This document shows positions 1-8,786 of a stretch of DNA of 64,000 nucleotides, one piece after another. Position 1 is the first letter of the stretch; each line of letters begins with the position of its first letter. The stretch covers positions 1 to 64,000 of the forward strand of contig CABUID010000009.1 in NCBI GenBank assembly GCA_902491575.1, given 5' to 3'. The DNA is from an uncultured Bacillota bacterium. Its GTDB lineage: Bacteria > Bacillota_I > Bacilli_A > RFN20 > CAG-631. The notes beneath the pieces were generated by a model. That model was not told the origin of the DNA. It worked only from the letters and a program-made list of their open reading frames with translations, and did no database searches. A program made the translations under genes and the position numbers.

Positions 1-573
<573 letters not shown>

Positions 574-600
574 AATTTGAATTAAATTTATTTAATGACA

Positions 601-630
601 AAAAGATCAAAATGTATTTTGGTCTTTTTT
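601..630 (+). terminator. Rho-independent terminator after the collagen-like gene
   Basis: Thirteen-base arms AAAAGATCAAAAT and ATTTTGGTCTTTT pair with one G-U pair around a 2-base loop and run into a T tract. It lies 27 bases after the stop codon. Confidence 0.8.
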
Positions 631-740
631 TATAACTATACACAATCATAAATAAAAGATAATTTTAAAAATTTTTTATTAACTCATTTTTACTTTTTAT
701 AATTTATAGTTATCGAAGATATCTAACCTCAATAAAAAAA

Positions 741-1076
741 CTAATCATTTAAATCTTTTATATTTTGACCATTAATTTCATAAATATCTTTAAAATCTAT
801 AATCGTTTTTACAATTGTAATATTTTTGTTTTCAATATCTATTTTTGAAACCATTCCTTCAATAACCATGTATTCATAGTTCTGATAAAATATAATTTTG
901 ACAATCATTCCTTTTTGAATTTGGATGATTTTATATTGCAAACTTTTTTCTGTATCTTCAGATAATTCTTTTGGTTGAACAATAATTTTTTCTTTTGCTT
1001 TAATGGCGTTTTTAAAACCTTTTAAACTATCAAATGGCATAAATTGTCTCGCTCTGTCCTTAGACTTATTCCGCAT
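741..1076 (-). CDS. YolD-like protein
   Basis: About 111 residues, starting at the ATG at 1076, inside the end of the upstream polymerase gene (11-bp overlap, so probably translationally coupled). The N-terminus MRNKSKDRARQFMPFDSLKG contains the R-ARQFMPFDSL-GF signature of YolD-family proteins. These are small partners of UvrX-type Y-family polymerases in Bacillota and have been likened to UmuD-type accessory factors. The remainder is predicted beta-rich and ends in I-DI--ING. A longer reading from 1130 would overlap the polymerase more and bypass the conserved start. Function is inferred from family and pairing only. Confidence 0.8.
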   Translation of the reverse strand: MRNKSKDRARQFMPFDSLKGFKNAIKAKEKIIVQPKELSEDTEKSLQYKIIQIQKGMIVKIIFYQNYEYMVIEGMVSKIDIENKNITIVKTIIDFKDIYEINGQNIKDLND

Positions 1077-2331
1077 TATGTCCTCCAATAAGCTTATTTC
1101 GTTTTTTAGTTGTCGATTTTTTTTGCACATTCATTCCTTTTAAAATTGAATTTTTACCATATTTATCTTGAATTTTTAATAAAGTAAGTTGTAAGTCACG
1201 TTCTTTTTTTTCTTCTTTTTCATTAAAAAACAAATGATAACTTTTGTATTCTTCATCAACTACATTTTTAAATCCAATACTTATTTTCCGAATCAATTGT
1301 GATTTATCAACTATTTCATTAAAAAGATTTATAAAATATTCTTTTAAAAGACGATAAGAGTTTGTTACTTCATTTAATTTTCGAACACCTCTTGATGCTT
1401 TTCTTATTTCTTTTGAATAATGTACAGATAAAGAAATTGTATCACAAACTAAATGAAGTCCAACCATTTCACGTACTTGTAAATCAACCATTTCTTTTAA
1501 AACTAATAATGCATCTTCAAAACAATAATCTTCAAACAATACTTGACTATTAGATAACGAATTACTTTTGGCTTTATATTGATGAATATCCTCTATTGTA
1601 CAACTTTCAAAGCCTTTTGCATGATCTATTAAAAATTCTGCATTTACCCCAAATTCCTTATACAATTTATCTTCCTCACAATGACAGATTCCATATAAAT
1701 CCATTATATTAAACTTTTCTTTCAATCTTTTTGCAATACCTGGTCCTATATTCCAAATATCTGTAATTGGCTGATGATGCCAAATTTTTTGTTTAAATAT
1801 TTCTTCATCCAAATAACCTATATTATTGGATGAATGTTTTGCCAAAATATCTAATGCTACTTTAGCTAAAAACATATTTGTACCTATTCCTGCAGTAGCA
1901 CTTATTTTCGTAGTTTGATAAATATCTTCTATAATCATATTCGCTAATTTTTGCACCGTCATTCCATATAAATCTAAATAAGATGTTACATCTAAAAAGC
2001 ATTCGTCAATTGAATAAACATAAATATCTTCTTTTGCTATATATTTTAAATAAATAGAATATATCCAAGAGGAATACTCAATATATTTTTTCATTCTTGG
2101 AATAGCCATCATATAATCAATATTATTCGGTATTTCGTATAAACGGCAACGATTTTTAACTCCTAATTTTTTCAAGTTACTGGAGACAGCTAAACAAATT
2201 GCTCCTTGTCCTCTTGATGGGTCTACTACAATTAAATTTGATGTCAAAGAGTTTATACCTCTTTCTGCACATTCTACAGACGCATAAAACGATTTTAAAT
2301 CAATACAAAAATATATGTGTGATTTGTCTAT
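1066..2331 (-). CDS. Y-family DNA polymerase (UvrX/ImpB type) with an apparent non-ATG start
   Basis: Translesion DNA polymerase of the UmuC/DinB superfamily. The N-terminal catalytic motif FCIDLKSFYASVECAERG is encoded upstream of any ATG, GTG or TTG start. VYSIDECFLDVT carries the palm acidic pair DE, and a helix-hairpin-helix segment (WNIGPGIAKRLKEKF) follows. The conserved motif forces the start to about 2331 (ATA, in the context ATA-GAC-AAA) or 2334 (ATC). Both sit 8 to 11 bases after a good AAGGAG, and an in-frame TAA lies just upstream. A TTG at 2247 would delete the catalytic Asp. About 421 residues, normal for the family. It overlaps the YolD-like gene, which is the usual arrangement. 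Either a rare initiation codon is used or the start has recently mutated from ATG. Confidence 0.85.
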   Translation of the reverse strand: MDKSHIYFCIDLKSFYASVECAERGINSLTSNLIVVDPSRGQGAICLAVSSNLKKLGVKNRCRLYEIPNNIDYMMAIPRMKKYIEYSSWIYSIYLKYIAKEDIYVYSIDECFLDVTSYLDLYGMTVQKLANMIIEDIYQTTKISATAGIGTNMFLAKVALDILAKHSSNNIGYLDEEIFKQKIWHHQPITDIWNIGPGIAKRLKEKFNIMDLYGICHCEEDKLYKEFGVNAEFLIDHAKGFESCTIEDIHQYKAKSNSLSNSQVLFEDYCFEDALLVLKEMVDLQVREMVGLHLVCDTISLSVHYSKEIRKASRGVRKLNEVTNSYRLLKEYFINLFNEIVDKSQLIRKISIGFKNVVDEEYKSYHLFFNEKEEKKERDLQLTLLKIQDKYGKNSILKGMNVQKKSTTKKRNKLIGGHNAE

Positions 2332-2418
2332 GATTTTCCTAACTCCTTAAAATTGTCTATAAAATTAGTATGCAAAAAAAAATGAAAGAAAATACATTTC
2401 TTCCATAATTTTTATAAT

Positions 2419-3198
2419 TTAAATTTCTCTTATCTTTGGTAAAATGAATTTTGAAATTCGATGATGCACAAATCGGTCGATAATCATCAAAATTACAAAA
2501 AGCAAATTAAATAGGAAACAAACAAACATATCCATAATGGTATCAATTAATCCAATATCTAAATAACCATTTAATTCAAGAATTTGATTATCCCCATAAT
2601 AAATGATTGTTTTTGAAATATGATGCACATCAAATATTTCATTATGACTATTGGACAAATAATAGGATTTAAAACCATAAATACAGGTGTCCTCTTGCAT
2701 ATCGTAACCTAATAACACAGTACCAGCATATTCAAATAATTCCCATAAAACAGCAATAGCCAAAGAAAAACAAACACCAAAAACTAGACAGCCCATTCTT
2801 TGTTTCCATCCATTCGCCTTTCCAATAAACAATTCCATAATGGTATATCCAACACATGCAAAAATCACACCGGATATACCATGTAAGAGACTATCAAAAA
2901 AAGGAATTTTATTGTAAACATCAAATGCAGTTCCTAAAATACTACCGTAAGCTAAAAAATAAATTAAAAATACTAATAAGGGAACTATTTCTATTTTCAA
3001 CCATTTTTCAACTACCAGTATTAAAGGTACAAAAAAAATAAAACAAAATGACATCAAAAAATTTCTTATTTGTAAAGTGGCAATAAAATAAATACTAGTT
3101 CCAAGTAATAGTAAAATATAGATTAAGGAAATACATACAAAAATTTTATCGCTTTGAATTCTTTTTTTTAAATAAGTTTTAAACCCCAATTTTTCCAT
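2419..3198 (-). CDS. DUF2238/YjdF-like integral membrane protein
   Basis: 259 residues with about six hydrophobic segments. It has the family landmarks of DUF2238: a DSLLHGISG segment after the third or fourth helix, an acidic VLWELFEYAGTVLLG helix, and GLIDTIMDMFVCFLFN near the C-terminus. Members are bacterial inner-membrane proteins of unknown function. It is transcribed alone from a region containing a perfect inverted repeat. A good ribosome site (GAGGAGT) precedes the ATG at 3198. No transport or catalytic role can be read from the sequence. Confidence 0.7.
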   Translation of the reverse strand: MEKLGFKTYLKKRIQSDKIFVCISLIYILLLLGTSIYFIATLQIRNFLMSFCFIFFVPLILVVEKWLKIEIVPLLVFLIYFLAYGSILGTAFDVYNKIPFFDSLLHGISGVIFACVGYTIMELFIGKANGWKQRMGCLVFGVCFSLAIAVLWELFEYAGTVLLGYDMQEDTCIYGFKSYYLSNSHNEIFDVHHISKTIIYYGDNQILELNGYLDIGLIDTIMDMFVCFLFNLLFVILMIIDRFVHHRISKFILPKIREI

Positions 3199-3220
3199 AA
3201 TTACTCCTCATACAAATATA

Positions 3221-3245
3221 TCATTAATGAATATAATTCATTAAT
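3221..3245. promoter_or_regulatory. Perfect 11-bp inverted repeat upstream of the DUF2238 gene
   Basis: CATTAATGAAT and ATTCATTAATG are perfect complements around a 3-base centre. The repeat lies 23 bases upstream of the minus-strand start at 3198, where a promoter or operator would be. No following T tract supports a terminator. Probable binding site of a dimeric regulator; the regulator is unknown. Confidence 0.45.
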
Positions 3246-3288
3246 GTATTTCAATATTATTCTATATTACTTCTTTTATATAAGCAAC

Positions 3289-3336
3289 AAAAAAAGATAT
3301 AAAACTTATTTATATTGATCATTTCATATCTTTTTT
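3289..3336 (-). terminator. Terminator of the birA-bioY operon
   Basis: Arms AAAAAAGATAT (3289-3299) and ATATCTTTTTT (3326-3336) are perfectly complementary. Read on the minus strand, the hairpin ends in a T tract just after the bioY stop. The loop is long (26 bases). Confidence 0.6.
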
Positions 3337-3341
3337 ATCTA

Positions 3342-3956
3342 TTAATGATTATAAATTTTTTGATATATTTTTTTCAACCGAACAGATATTAAACCACACA
3401 AGACACCCAAAATTAAATCTTTTGGAACCGCAAATGCCATTGTAGATAAAATGATCTCTTTTAAAGCTAAAGGTTGATTCTCATAATAAAAATTATAAAT
3501 TATATACTGATGTAGATAACCAAATATATATATAATAGCAATTCCCAATAAGGAAATTCCTATACTTTTTAAAACATTCATATTCTTTGTTTTATTCGAT
3601 AATAATCCAACAAAGAAAGAGGAAATAATAAATCCATAAATGTAGCCAAAACTTGGTAAAAAAATGTAAGAAATCCCACCACCTGCAGCAAAGATTGGAA
3701 TACCCATAAGACCGACAAATACATATAATCCTGTAGTAATTAAAGCTAACTTTGGTCCTAAAATAAAACCGATTAATATGACCACTTCTAATTGGAGTGT
3801 CAAATAATTTCCAAAAGGCAAGGGAATGCGAATAAAAGTACTTACCGTTAAAAGCGCAAAAAATAACGCAACAACTGCCATATCTTTGATAATTTTTCTT
3901 CTTAATTCATGCTTATCTTTTGTTTTTATATTCTTTTTCATTTCTTCGTTACTCAT
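3342..3956 (-). CDS. bioY: BioY, biotin S component of an ECF transporter
   Basis: 204 residues with about six transmembrane helices after a 25-residue charged N-terminus. The BioY core is recognisable: RIPLPFGNYLTLQLEVVILI, then LGPKLALITTGLYVFVGLMG, then a FAAGGGISYIFLPSFGYIYGF segment, the biotin-binding region. BioY captures biotin at the membrane and normally pairs with an EcfA/A'/T energising module, which is not in this window. It overlaps birA by 8 bp and is translated after it from the same message, so biotin ligation, repression and uptake form one unit. Confidence 0.92.
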   Translation of the reverse strand: MSNEEMKKNIKTKDKHELRRKIIKDMAVVALFFALLTVSTFIRIPLPFGNYLTLQLEVVILIGFILGPKLALITTGLYVFVGLMGIPIFAAGGGISYIFLPSFGYIYGFIISSFFVGLLSNKTKNMNVLKSIGISLLGIAIIYIFGYLHQYIIYNFYYENQPLALKEIILSTMAFAVPKDLILGVLCGLISVRLKKIYQKIYNH

Positions 3957-4887
3957 ATTTTTTACTTCCTAAACTAACCTCTCCACTTTTTAATATCATT
4001 ATTTCATCATTGACTTTTACTAATAAATTTCCTTTTTCGTTTATATCTATTGCTAAGCCTGTATACTCATTACCATTCATCTTAAAATGAACCATCTTGT
4101 TCATAATAATGCAATTTTCTTTATACTCATGGATTAATTGCATTGCATTGCAATTACTCATAATTTCGTTAACTATAGAAGCAATTAGAAGATTTTTATT
4201 ACATTTTTTTATATCTAGTGATGTAGCGATATCTTCTAATTCTACTGGGAATTTATCAACAAACAAATTAATACCTATACCAATAATAATACTATCAATT
4301 TTTCCACTTTCAAAATCCATCATCGCTTCACTTAATATACCACAAACTTTTTTATGTTGATAATAAATATCATTTACCCATTTTATTTGACAATCTTTAT
4401 GTACTATATTTTTTAAAGCATGTAATACAGCTATCCCTGCTTTAATCGTAATCATCGTTAAATCGACTTTTTCATCCACTTTAAAAGCTAAAGAAAAATA
4501 AAGTCCATTATCTGGTGAAAAAAATGATTTTCCTGTTCTACCTCTTCCTGCTGATTGATGGTATGCACAAGCAAGACAAGGAATACTTTGCCCGTCAATT
4601 ATTTTTTTTAAATAAGTTGATGTTGAATCGACTTCATCTAAAACATCAATGTGAAAAGGTTGATGAAGATATTTTTGTAGCCATTTTTCAGAAATAATAT
4701 TCATCACTGGATGGATGAAATAACCCGAATTGTTTTTTCCTTCGATTTCATAGCCTTCTGCATTTAAACTTTGAATCGATTTCCATATTGCCCCTCTAGA
4801 CACTTGAAATAAGTCAGCCATTTTTTGACCAGAAACAGAAGTTTCATTTTCTATGAGATATTCTAGTATTTTTTCCTTTAAATTCAT
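3949..4887 (-). CDS. birA: BirA, biotin-protein ligase and biotin-responsive repressor
   Basis: 312 residues. Residues 1-60 form a winged helix-turn-helix (VSGQKMADLFQVSRGAIWKS). The central ligase domain has the biotinyl-AMP loop GRGRTGKSFFSP near residue 115, QIKWVNDIYY and KKVCGILSEA, with a C-terminal SH3-like domain. It makes biotinyl-5'-AMP and transfers biotin to carboxylase subunits. The DNA-binding domain makes it the bifunctional class, and a BirA-box-like site lies just upstream, so autoregulation of birA-bioY is likely. Confidence 0.95.
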   Translation of the reverse strand: MNLKEKILEYLIENETSVSGQKMADLFQVSRGAIWKSIQSLNAEGYEIEGKNNSGYFIHPVMNIISEKWLQKYLHQPFHIDVLDEVDSTSTYLKKIIDGQSIPCLACAYHQSAGRGRTGKSFFSPDNGLYFSLAFKVDEKVDLTMITIKAGIAVLHALKNIVHKDCQIKWVNDIYYQHKKVCGILSEAMMDFESGKIDSIIIGIGINLFVDKFPVELEDIATSLDIKKCNKNLLIASIVNEIMSNCNAMQLIHEYKENCIIMNKMVHFKMNGNEYTGLAIDINEKGNLLVKVNDEIMILKSGEVSLGSKKYE

Positions 4888-4917
4888 TTATTATCACCGC
4901 TTTGTATCTTACATCAA

Positions 4918-4949
4918 TTGTCAACTAAAATCAAGTTTTTTGTAGACAT
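4918..4949 (-). promoter_or_regulatory. Candidate BirA operator overlapping the birA-bioY promoter
   Basis: TTGTCAAC (4918-4925) and GTAGACAT (4942-4949) are imperfect inverted halves (6 of 8 matches) separated by 16 bases. This is the two-half-site layout of BirA boxes in Bacillota. On the minus strand a TTGATT, 17 bases, TAAGAT promoter overlaps it. The position directly upstream of birA fits biotin-dependent autorepression. Confidence 0.55.
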
Positions 4950-4986
4950 TTAATCTAAAAAAAATTTATGCTTTGCATAAACTTTT

Positions 4987-5781
4987 TTAATTTTTTTCTT
5001 CTGCTTCTACCTGTACAGGTAAGTTTTTTTCTTTTGAGTCCAAATCATCTTTCTTTTCTTCAAAAATGGTGGATTCATCGAGTGTTTCATTCTTATTTTG
5101 AGATGTTTTATCTTCATTTAAGGCAACAGAATCGTCATCAGCAGGCTCTTCAAGAACTTTTATTGGTTTGGTTAAAACACCCATAATACATAAAAATGCT
5201 CCAAAAAATAATAATAAGAAACAAAAACCATAACTCACAAATAAATCAACATTTTGATTATATTTAATTCCTAATACTAAAAGCAAAGGACTACCTGATA
5301 ATAAGAATACATTGATTAGTAAAAACCAAATAGGATATTTTTGTTCACTCTTTTTGTCAAAATAATAAGCATTAATAATTTCTACAAACCCTCTTAACCA
5401 CATAATAATGGCAACAATTTCTAAAGTATTAAAAAACTGAAATTTTTGATTATCCAATAAAATAGATTTTATGATACAAAAAGCAGATAATAAAATCATA
5501 AAAGAAAATTCTACTCCCATGATGATTCGCACTACTTTATGTTGTCCTACCGCTTTTAATCTTTTTATTAATACACTAAATACATAAACTAATATCGCTG
5601 TGGCCATCATGATTCCTAATGCATATCTAGACCATTTGCTCCAAAACACTTCTATTTTTACTTCTTCCCATAAAGGTACAAATATTATCGAAAGTAAAAT
5701 GCAAAGGATGCCGGTAACATAATATAGCCAAAACCAAGATGTTTTCGTAACTTTTATCTTTTTTTTATTTTTTTTCTTCAT
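4987..5781 (-). CDS. Multi-pass membrane protein with acidic C-terminal tail
   Basis: About 264 residues from the ATG at 5781, which follows an AAGGA at suitable spacing. A lysine-rich start leads into six or so hydrophobic helices (roughly residues 18-40, 50-75, 85-110, 118-137, 150-172, 178-202). A hydrophilic tail of about 65 residues rich in Glu, Asp, Ser and Lys follows (roughly 203-264). The helical part resembles short HdeD/DUF308-like membrane proteins, but no diagnostic motif is visible. It overlaps the end of the deacetylase gene by 17 bp, so the two are co-translated. Function unknown. Confidence 0.65.
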   Translation of the reverse strand: MKKKNKKKIKVTKTSWFWLYYVTGILCILLSIIFVPLWEEVKIEVFWSKWSRYALGIMMATAILVYVFSVLIKRLKAVGQHKVVRIIMGVEFSFMILLSAFCIIKSILLDNQKFQFFNTLEIVAIIMWLRGFVEIINAYYFDKKSEQKYPIWFLLINVFLLSGSPLLLVLGIKYNQNVDLFVSYGFCFLLLFFGAFLCIMGVLTKPIKVLEEPADDDSVALNEDKTSQNKNETLDESTIFEEKKDDLDSKEKNLPVQVEAEEKN

Positions 5782-6616
5782 AAACAAATGTTCCTTTCTT
5801 AGGGATGATGTAATGATTTTGCTTTATTTGAATATATAAATCATAACTGGAGTCATTTTTGAATTGGTGTCGACTGTAATCATAAGATAATTTTTCAAAA
5901 GCGTTTAAATAAGAGATTAATTCACCATTTGTAGCATACCATGTATCTTGTTGATTAGCAAGTTTCGAAAATAAATGATATATTTTTTCATGTTCATGAA
6001 ACATATCTAATTCATAACTATGTCCCCAAATATAAAATAATTTTATTGTTTTAGGTTTTAATTTTAGCCATCTATTAACTAACATTGTCATTTGTGAATC
6101 AGAAAGGTTACAAGTACCACCATAAGTAAACCAATCTTCAGGCAAATGAAAATCATAGGAAGAATTTGTACTTCTTGCATAGATAAGGTTACATTTTTTT
6201 AACCGTTCAATAATTTGTTCATTATAAATTCCATATGGATAGGCAAAACCGATTACTTTTCTTTTTGTCATTTGACTTAATCGATAAAGATCATCATCAA
6301 TTTCCTCTTTTAAAGCATTTTCCGTTAATTCATTAAGATTATAGTGATGTGAAGTATGAGCAGCAACTTCATGATTTCTATAAACATGACGAATAATATT
6401 TTCGGGAATTCGATAGTTTACTAGCCAATCATTGATTACAAATGAACCTTTTTCATTCATTAAAGCAGAATTTAAATTAAAGGTTGCTTTCAACTTTAAA
6501 GCATCTAAAAGATTGATCATTTCCATATCTTGATAAGTTCCATCATCAAAACTAAACGTAACTACTTTCTTTTTAAAGCATGGTAATAATTTTATATATT
6601 GAAAATTATTAAGCAT
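5765..6616 (-). CDS. Polysaccharide deacetylase (NodB/CE4 family)
   Basis: 283 residues starting at the ATG at 6616, 6 bases after GAGGTG. A longer reading lacks a ribosome site. The NodB motifs are in order: TFSFDDGTYQD (catalytic Asp and first metal Asp), AAHTSHHYNL (the H-S/T-x-x-H metal site) and FAYPYGIYN. The enzyme removes N-acetyl groups from a carbohydrate polymer or small glycan. No signal peptide or membrane anchor is evident, which is unusual for a cell-wall enzyme and suggests a cytoplasmic or nucleotide-sugar-linked substrate. It is the first gene of a two-gene unit with the downstream membrane protein. Confidence 0.85.
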   Translation of the reverse strand: MLNNFQYIKLLPCFKKKVVTFSFDDGTYQDMEMINLLDALKLKATFNLNSALMNEKGSFVINDWLVNYRIPENIIRHVYRNHEVAAHTSHHYNLNELTENALKEEIDDDLYRLSQMTKRKVIGFAYPYGIYNEQIIERLKKCNLIYARSTNSSYDFHLPEDWFTYGGTCNLSDSQMTMLVNRWLKLKPKTIKLFYIWGHSYELDMFHEHEKIYHLFSKLANQQDTWYATNGELISYLNAFEKLSYDYSRHQFKNDSSYDLYIQIKQNHYIIPKKGTFVYEEKK

Positions 6617-6687
6617 AGGCAACACCTCTAAGTAAATATTATTCCAAGAACTTAAAATTGTCAATTTATTAAATGAAAAGTCCATGC

Positions 6688-6717
6688 TATAATAATAGTA
6701 GTTATTTAATAACTACT
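6688..6717 (+). promoter_or_regulatory. Extended -10 promoter with adjacent operator-like palindrome
   Basis: TATAAT at 6688-6693 is preceded by TGC, giving an extended -10 element with no clear -35. Just downstream, AGTAGTTAT (6697-6705) and ATAACTACT (6709-6717) are perfect inverted arms around TTA. A repressor bound here would cover the transcription start of the following membrane-protein operon. Confidence 0.5.
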
Positions 6718-6731
6718 CGAGAGGAAATTTC

Positions 6732-7544
6732 ATGATTCTATCTATTTTTTCAGATTTAATGGATTATTTAAATAATAAATTTTCAGGTCATGCATTAAAT
6801 CTAATTTATTTTGCAATTGGTTGTGGTATAGGAATTTTTGTATTTTTCCTGGCTATTTTCATTATTTTTCTGCTTTCAAAGCCAAAACAAAAAATTAAAG
6901 AAAAAATAATTCAAAAAAATATTACTATTCATGATGAATATAAAAATGTAATTTTGGCAAACATTGATGTTTATCAAAATATTTATCAAAATGCTGAAAT
7001 AAAAAACAAAGTAGAAGGATTAGGAAAAATCATTTTGAATATGATGGAATCGATTGCTGCTCTTTATTATCCTTCATCATCTGATCCCATGTTTGAAATT
7101 TCTTTGGAGCAACTAGTGGATTTTTTATCCTATAGCGTTTCAAGAATAAATTATATCTTAGATAAATTGCTACAAGAACGTTTACAAATTGTGGATGTAT
7201 TAACTAACCATTCTTTAAAAGATAAGAAAATCTCTTTTGTTTTTGAAATGCTCGATAAAAACAAAAAAGTAGAGGATACGCAAAGCAAAAAAGTTAGCTT
7301 TTTTGGTAAGATTAAGAATAAATTTTTTCATATTGGAAAAAAAATGGCCACAAAAATTGGTGGAAATATTATGAATGTTGAATTTGAAGAAATCATTTAC
7401 ACAATTGGTGAAGATATCAATAAACTTTATAGCAAACAAGAATTAACATTTACTGATTTAACGAAAAAAGAACAAAAACAAATTGAAAAGGAAAATAAAA
7501 GGGCTTTAAAATTATCCAAAAGGAGTGAAATGAAACATGACTAA
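6732..7544 (+). CDS. Uncharacterised single-pass membrane protein, first of a four-gene block
   Basis: 270 residues. A short N-terminus is followed by one strong transmembrane helix (about 23-50), then a large Lys-rich cytoplasmic region. That region contains the segment YPSSSDPMFEISLEQLVDFL and ends in a Lys/Glu-rich tail. The same layout and a similar segment (YPLYELSVNEIL) occur in the next gene, so the two products look like distant paralogues. No known family was recognised. The genes overlap by 8 bp. The context (further membrane proteins, then SPFH and zinc-ribbon proteins) suggests an envelope or membrane-stress function. Confidence 0.7.
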   Translation: MILSIFSDLMDYLNNKFSGHALNLIYFAIGCGIGIFVFFLAIFIIFLLSKPKQKIKEKIIQKNITIHDEYKNVILANIDVYQNIYQNAEIKNKVEGLGKIILNMMESIAALYYPSSSDPMFEISLEQLVDFLSYSVSRINYILDKLLQERLQIVDVLTNHSLKDKKISFVFEMLDKNKKVEDTQSKKVSFFGKIKNKFFHIGKKMATKIGGNIMNVEFEEIIYTIGEDINKLYSKQELTFTDLTKKEQKQIEKENKRALKLSKRSEMKHD

Positions 7545-8187
7545 TTTTGCAGAGAAACTTACTTTTTGGAATATAGCGAATCTTTTTTTTGGTGCTGTTT
7601 TTGCTTTTTTTCTAATGGTTATGCTCTCTTGTGCTCTATTTTCCAAAATTTTATCTAAATATAATAAAAATCATCAAATTCGAGAAATATCAAAAAAGGC
7701 TTATGTTGACTTTTATCAAAAGAAAAATAATATGAAAGATAAAATTATTAGTTCTCTAATTTATGAAATAAAAGAAATTTCTCAACAGTCTTTTTCAGAT
7801 AAGAAATATCCCTTATATGAACTTTCTGTCAATGAAATTTTAGGTGGGATTTTAATTGTTCAAAAAAAATTGAAGCGATTTATCGATCATCCACTTTGTA
7901 AAGATATTAAAAATGTACATATTGCCACTTTACTTTCTTTTGAAGAAAATGTTGCTCGACCTATCATGAATTTTTACAATCATAAAACTTTTCAACTGCT
8001 TTATCGTTCGTATAAAATGGCAAAAAGCGCTTTTAATATAGTCAATCCCATTTTTTATATGAAAAAAATATTATATCTAACTGTCTTTAAAAAAGGGAAA
8101 AAAGATATTATCATTATTTGCCTGGACTTTGTAGGTAATTGTTGTTACGAAATCTATAATAATGAAAAGAATTTACAAAAAATTTAA
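7537..8187 (+). CDS. Uncharacterised membrane protein, likely paralogue of its upstream neighbour
   Basis: 216 residues with an N-terminal transmembrane helix (about 14-37) followed by a basic soluble region with a YPLYELSVNEILGGILIVQ segment. A weakly hydrophobic stretch with CLDFVGNCCYEIYNN lies near the C-terminus. The ATG at 7537 overlaps the preceding gene and follows AAAGGAG. Its shared segment with the previous product, at a comparable distance from the helix, suggests duplication and divergence. Function not recognised. Confidence 0.65.
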   Translation: MTNFAEKLTFWNIANLFFGAVFAFFLMVMLSCALFSKILSKYNKNHQIREISKKAYVDFYQKKNNMKDKIISSLIYEIKEISQQSFSDKKYPLYELSVNEILGGILIVQKKLKRFIDHPLCKDIKNVHIATLLSFEENVARPIMNFYNHKTFQLLYRSYKMAKSAFNIVNPIFYMKKILYLTVFKKGKKDIIIICLDFVGNCCYEIYNNEKNLQKI

Positions 8188-8223
8188 ATTCCTTTATAAT
8201 GATTATGGAAAGTTGGTGTTTAT

Positions 8224-8784
8224 ATGCAAATTATCAAAAATTTATCTAAACCTCTCGTTTTTATTTTTCATATTCTCACTTTAGTTTTTATCGTTTTAGC
8301 TGTCGTTTTTTGCTTTCAACGAGAATTATTTGTGGGAAACGCAAAAATTGTTAACACCTTTGAAATTTATACTTTTAAAGAAGTAAATTTTTCTTTAATG
8401 GGAACGTATCAATTTTCTAATACATTTCTAGATTTTTCAAACAAAAATACTTTTTTAAATGATATGGCTATTTTTAACGAGTCTACTTGTTTAGCTGCAA
8501 AAGGAATAAAAGCATTTATTCTCATTATGCTTATTCTTCAAATCTTGATTTTAATAGTGCAATTATTTAATTTTAGAGTACAAGGGACTTTTATACTCTC
8601 AATAATACATTTTATTCTTTTTATCATTTTTATTCACTATGCTAAAACAAATTTTGAAGCGACACAACTCATAGTTGATATTAGTAGATCTTGTAAAACA
8701 ATTTTAGTTTTCTTCTCTTTATCTATCTTTTTCAATCTATTTTCTTTTACAATAAAAACACTTGTAAAAAATACGAGGAGATAA
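8224..8784 (+). CDS. Uncharacterised four-helix membrane protein
   Basis: 186 residues with transmembrane segments near 10-32, 94-114, 120-142 and 157-178. A roughly 60-residue extracytoplasmic loop lies between the first two (residues 33-93, one Cys, rich in Phe, Asn and Thr). The ribosome site is weak (GTTGGTG). The stop is 2 bases before the next gene, which has a GAGGAGA site. No family was recognised. It is part of the 6.7-9.7 kb membrane-protein block. Confidence 0.65.
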   Translation: MQIIKNLSKPLVFIFHILTLVFIVLAVVFCFQRELFVGNAKIVNTFEIYTFKEVNFSLMGTYQFSNTFLDFSNKNTFLNDMAIFNESTCLAAKGIKAFILIMLILQILILIVQLFNFRVQGTFILSIIHFILFIIFIHYAKTNFEATQLIVDISRSCKTILVFFSLSIFFNLFSFTIKTLVKNTRR

Positions 8785-8786
8785 CC

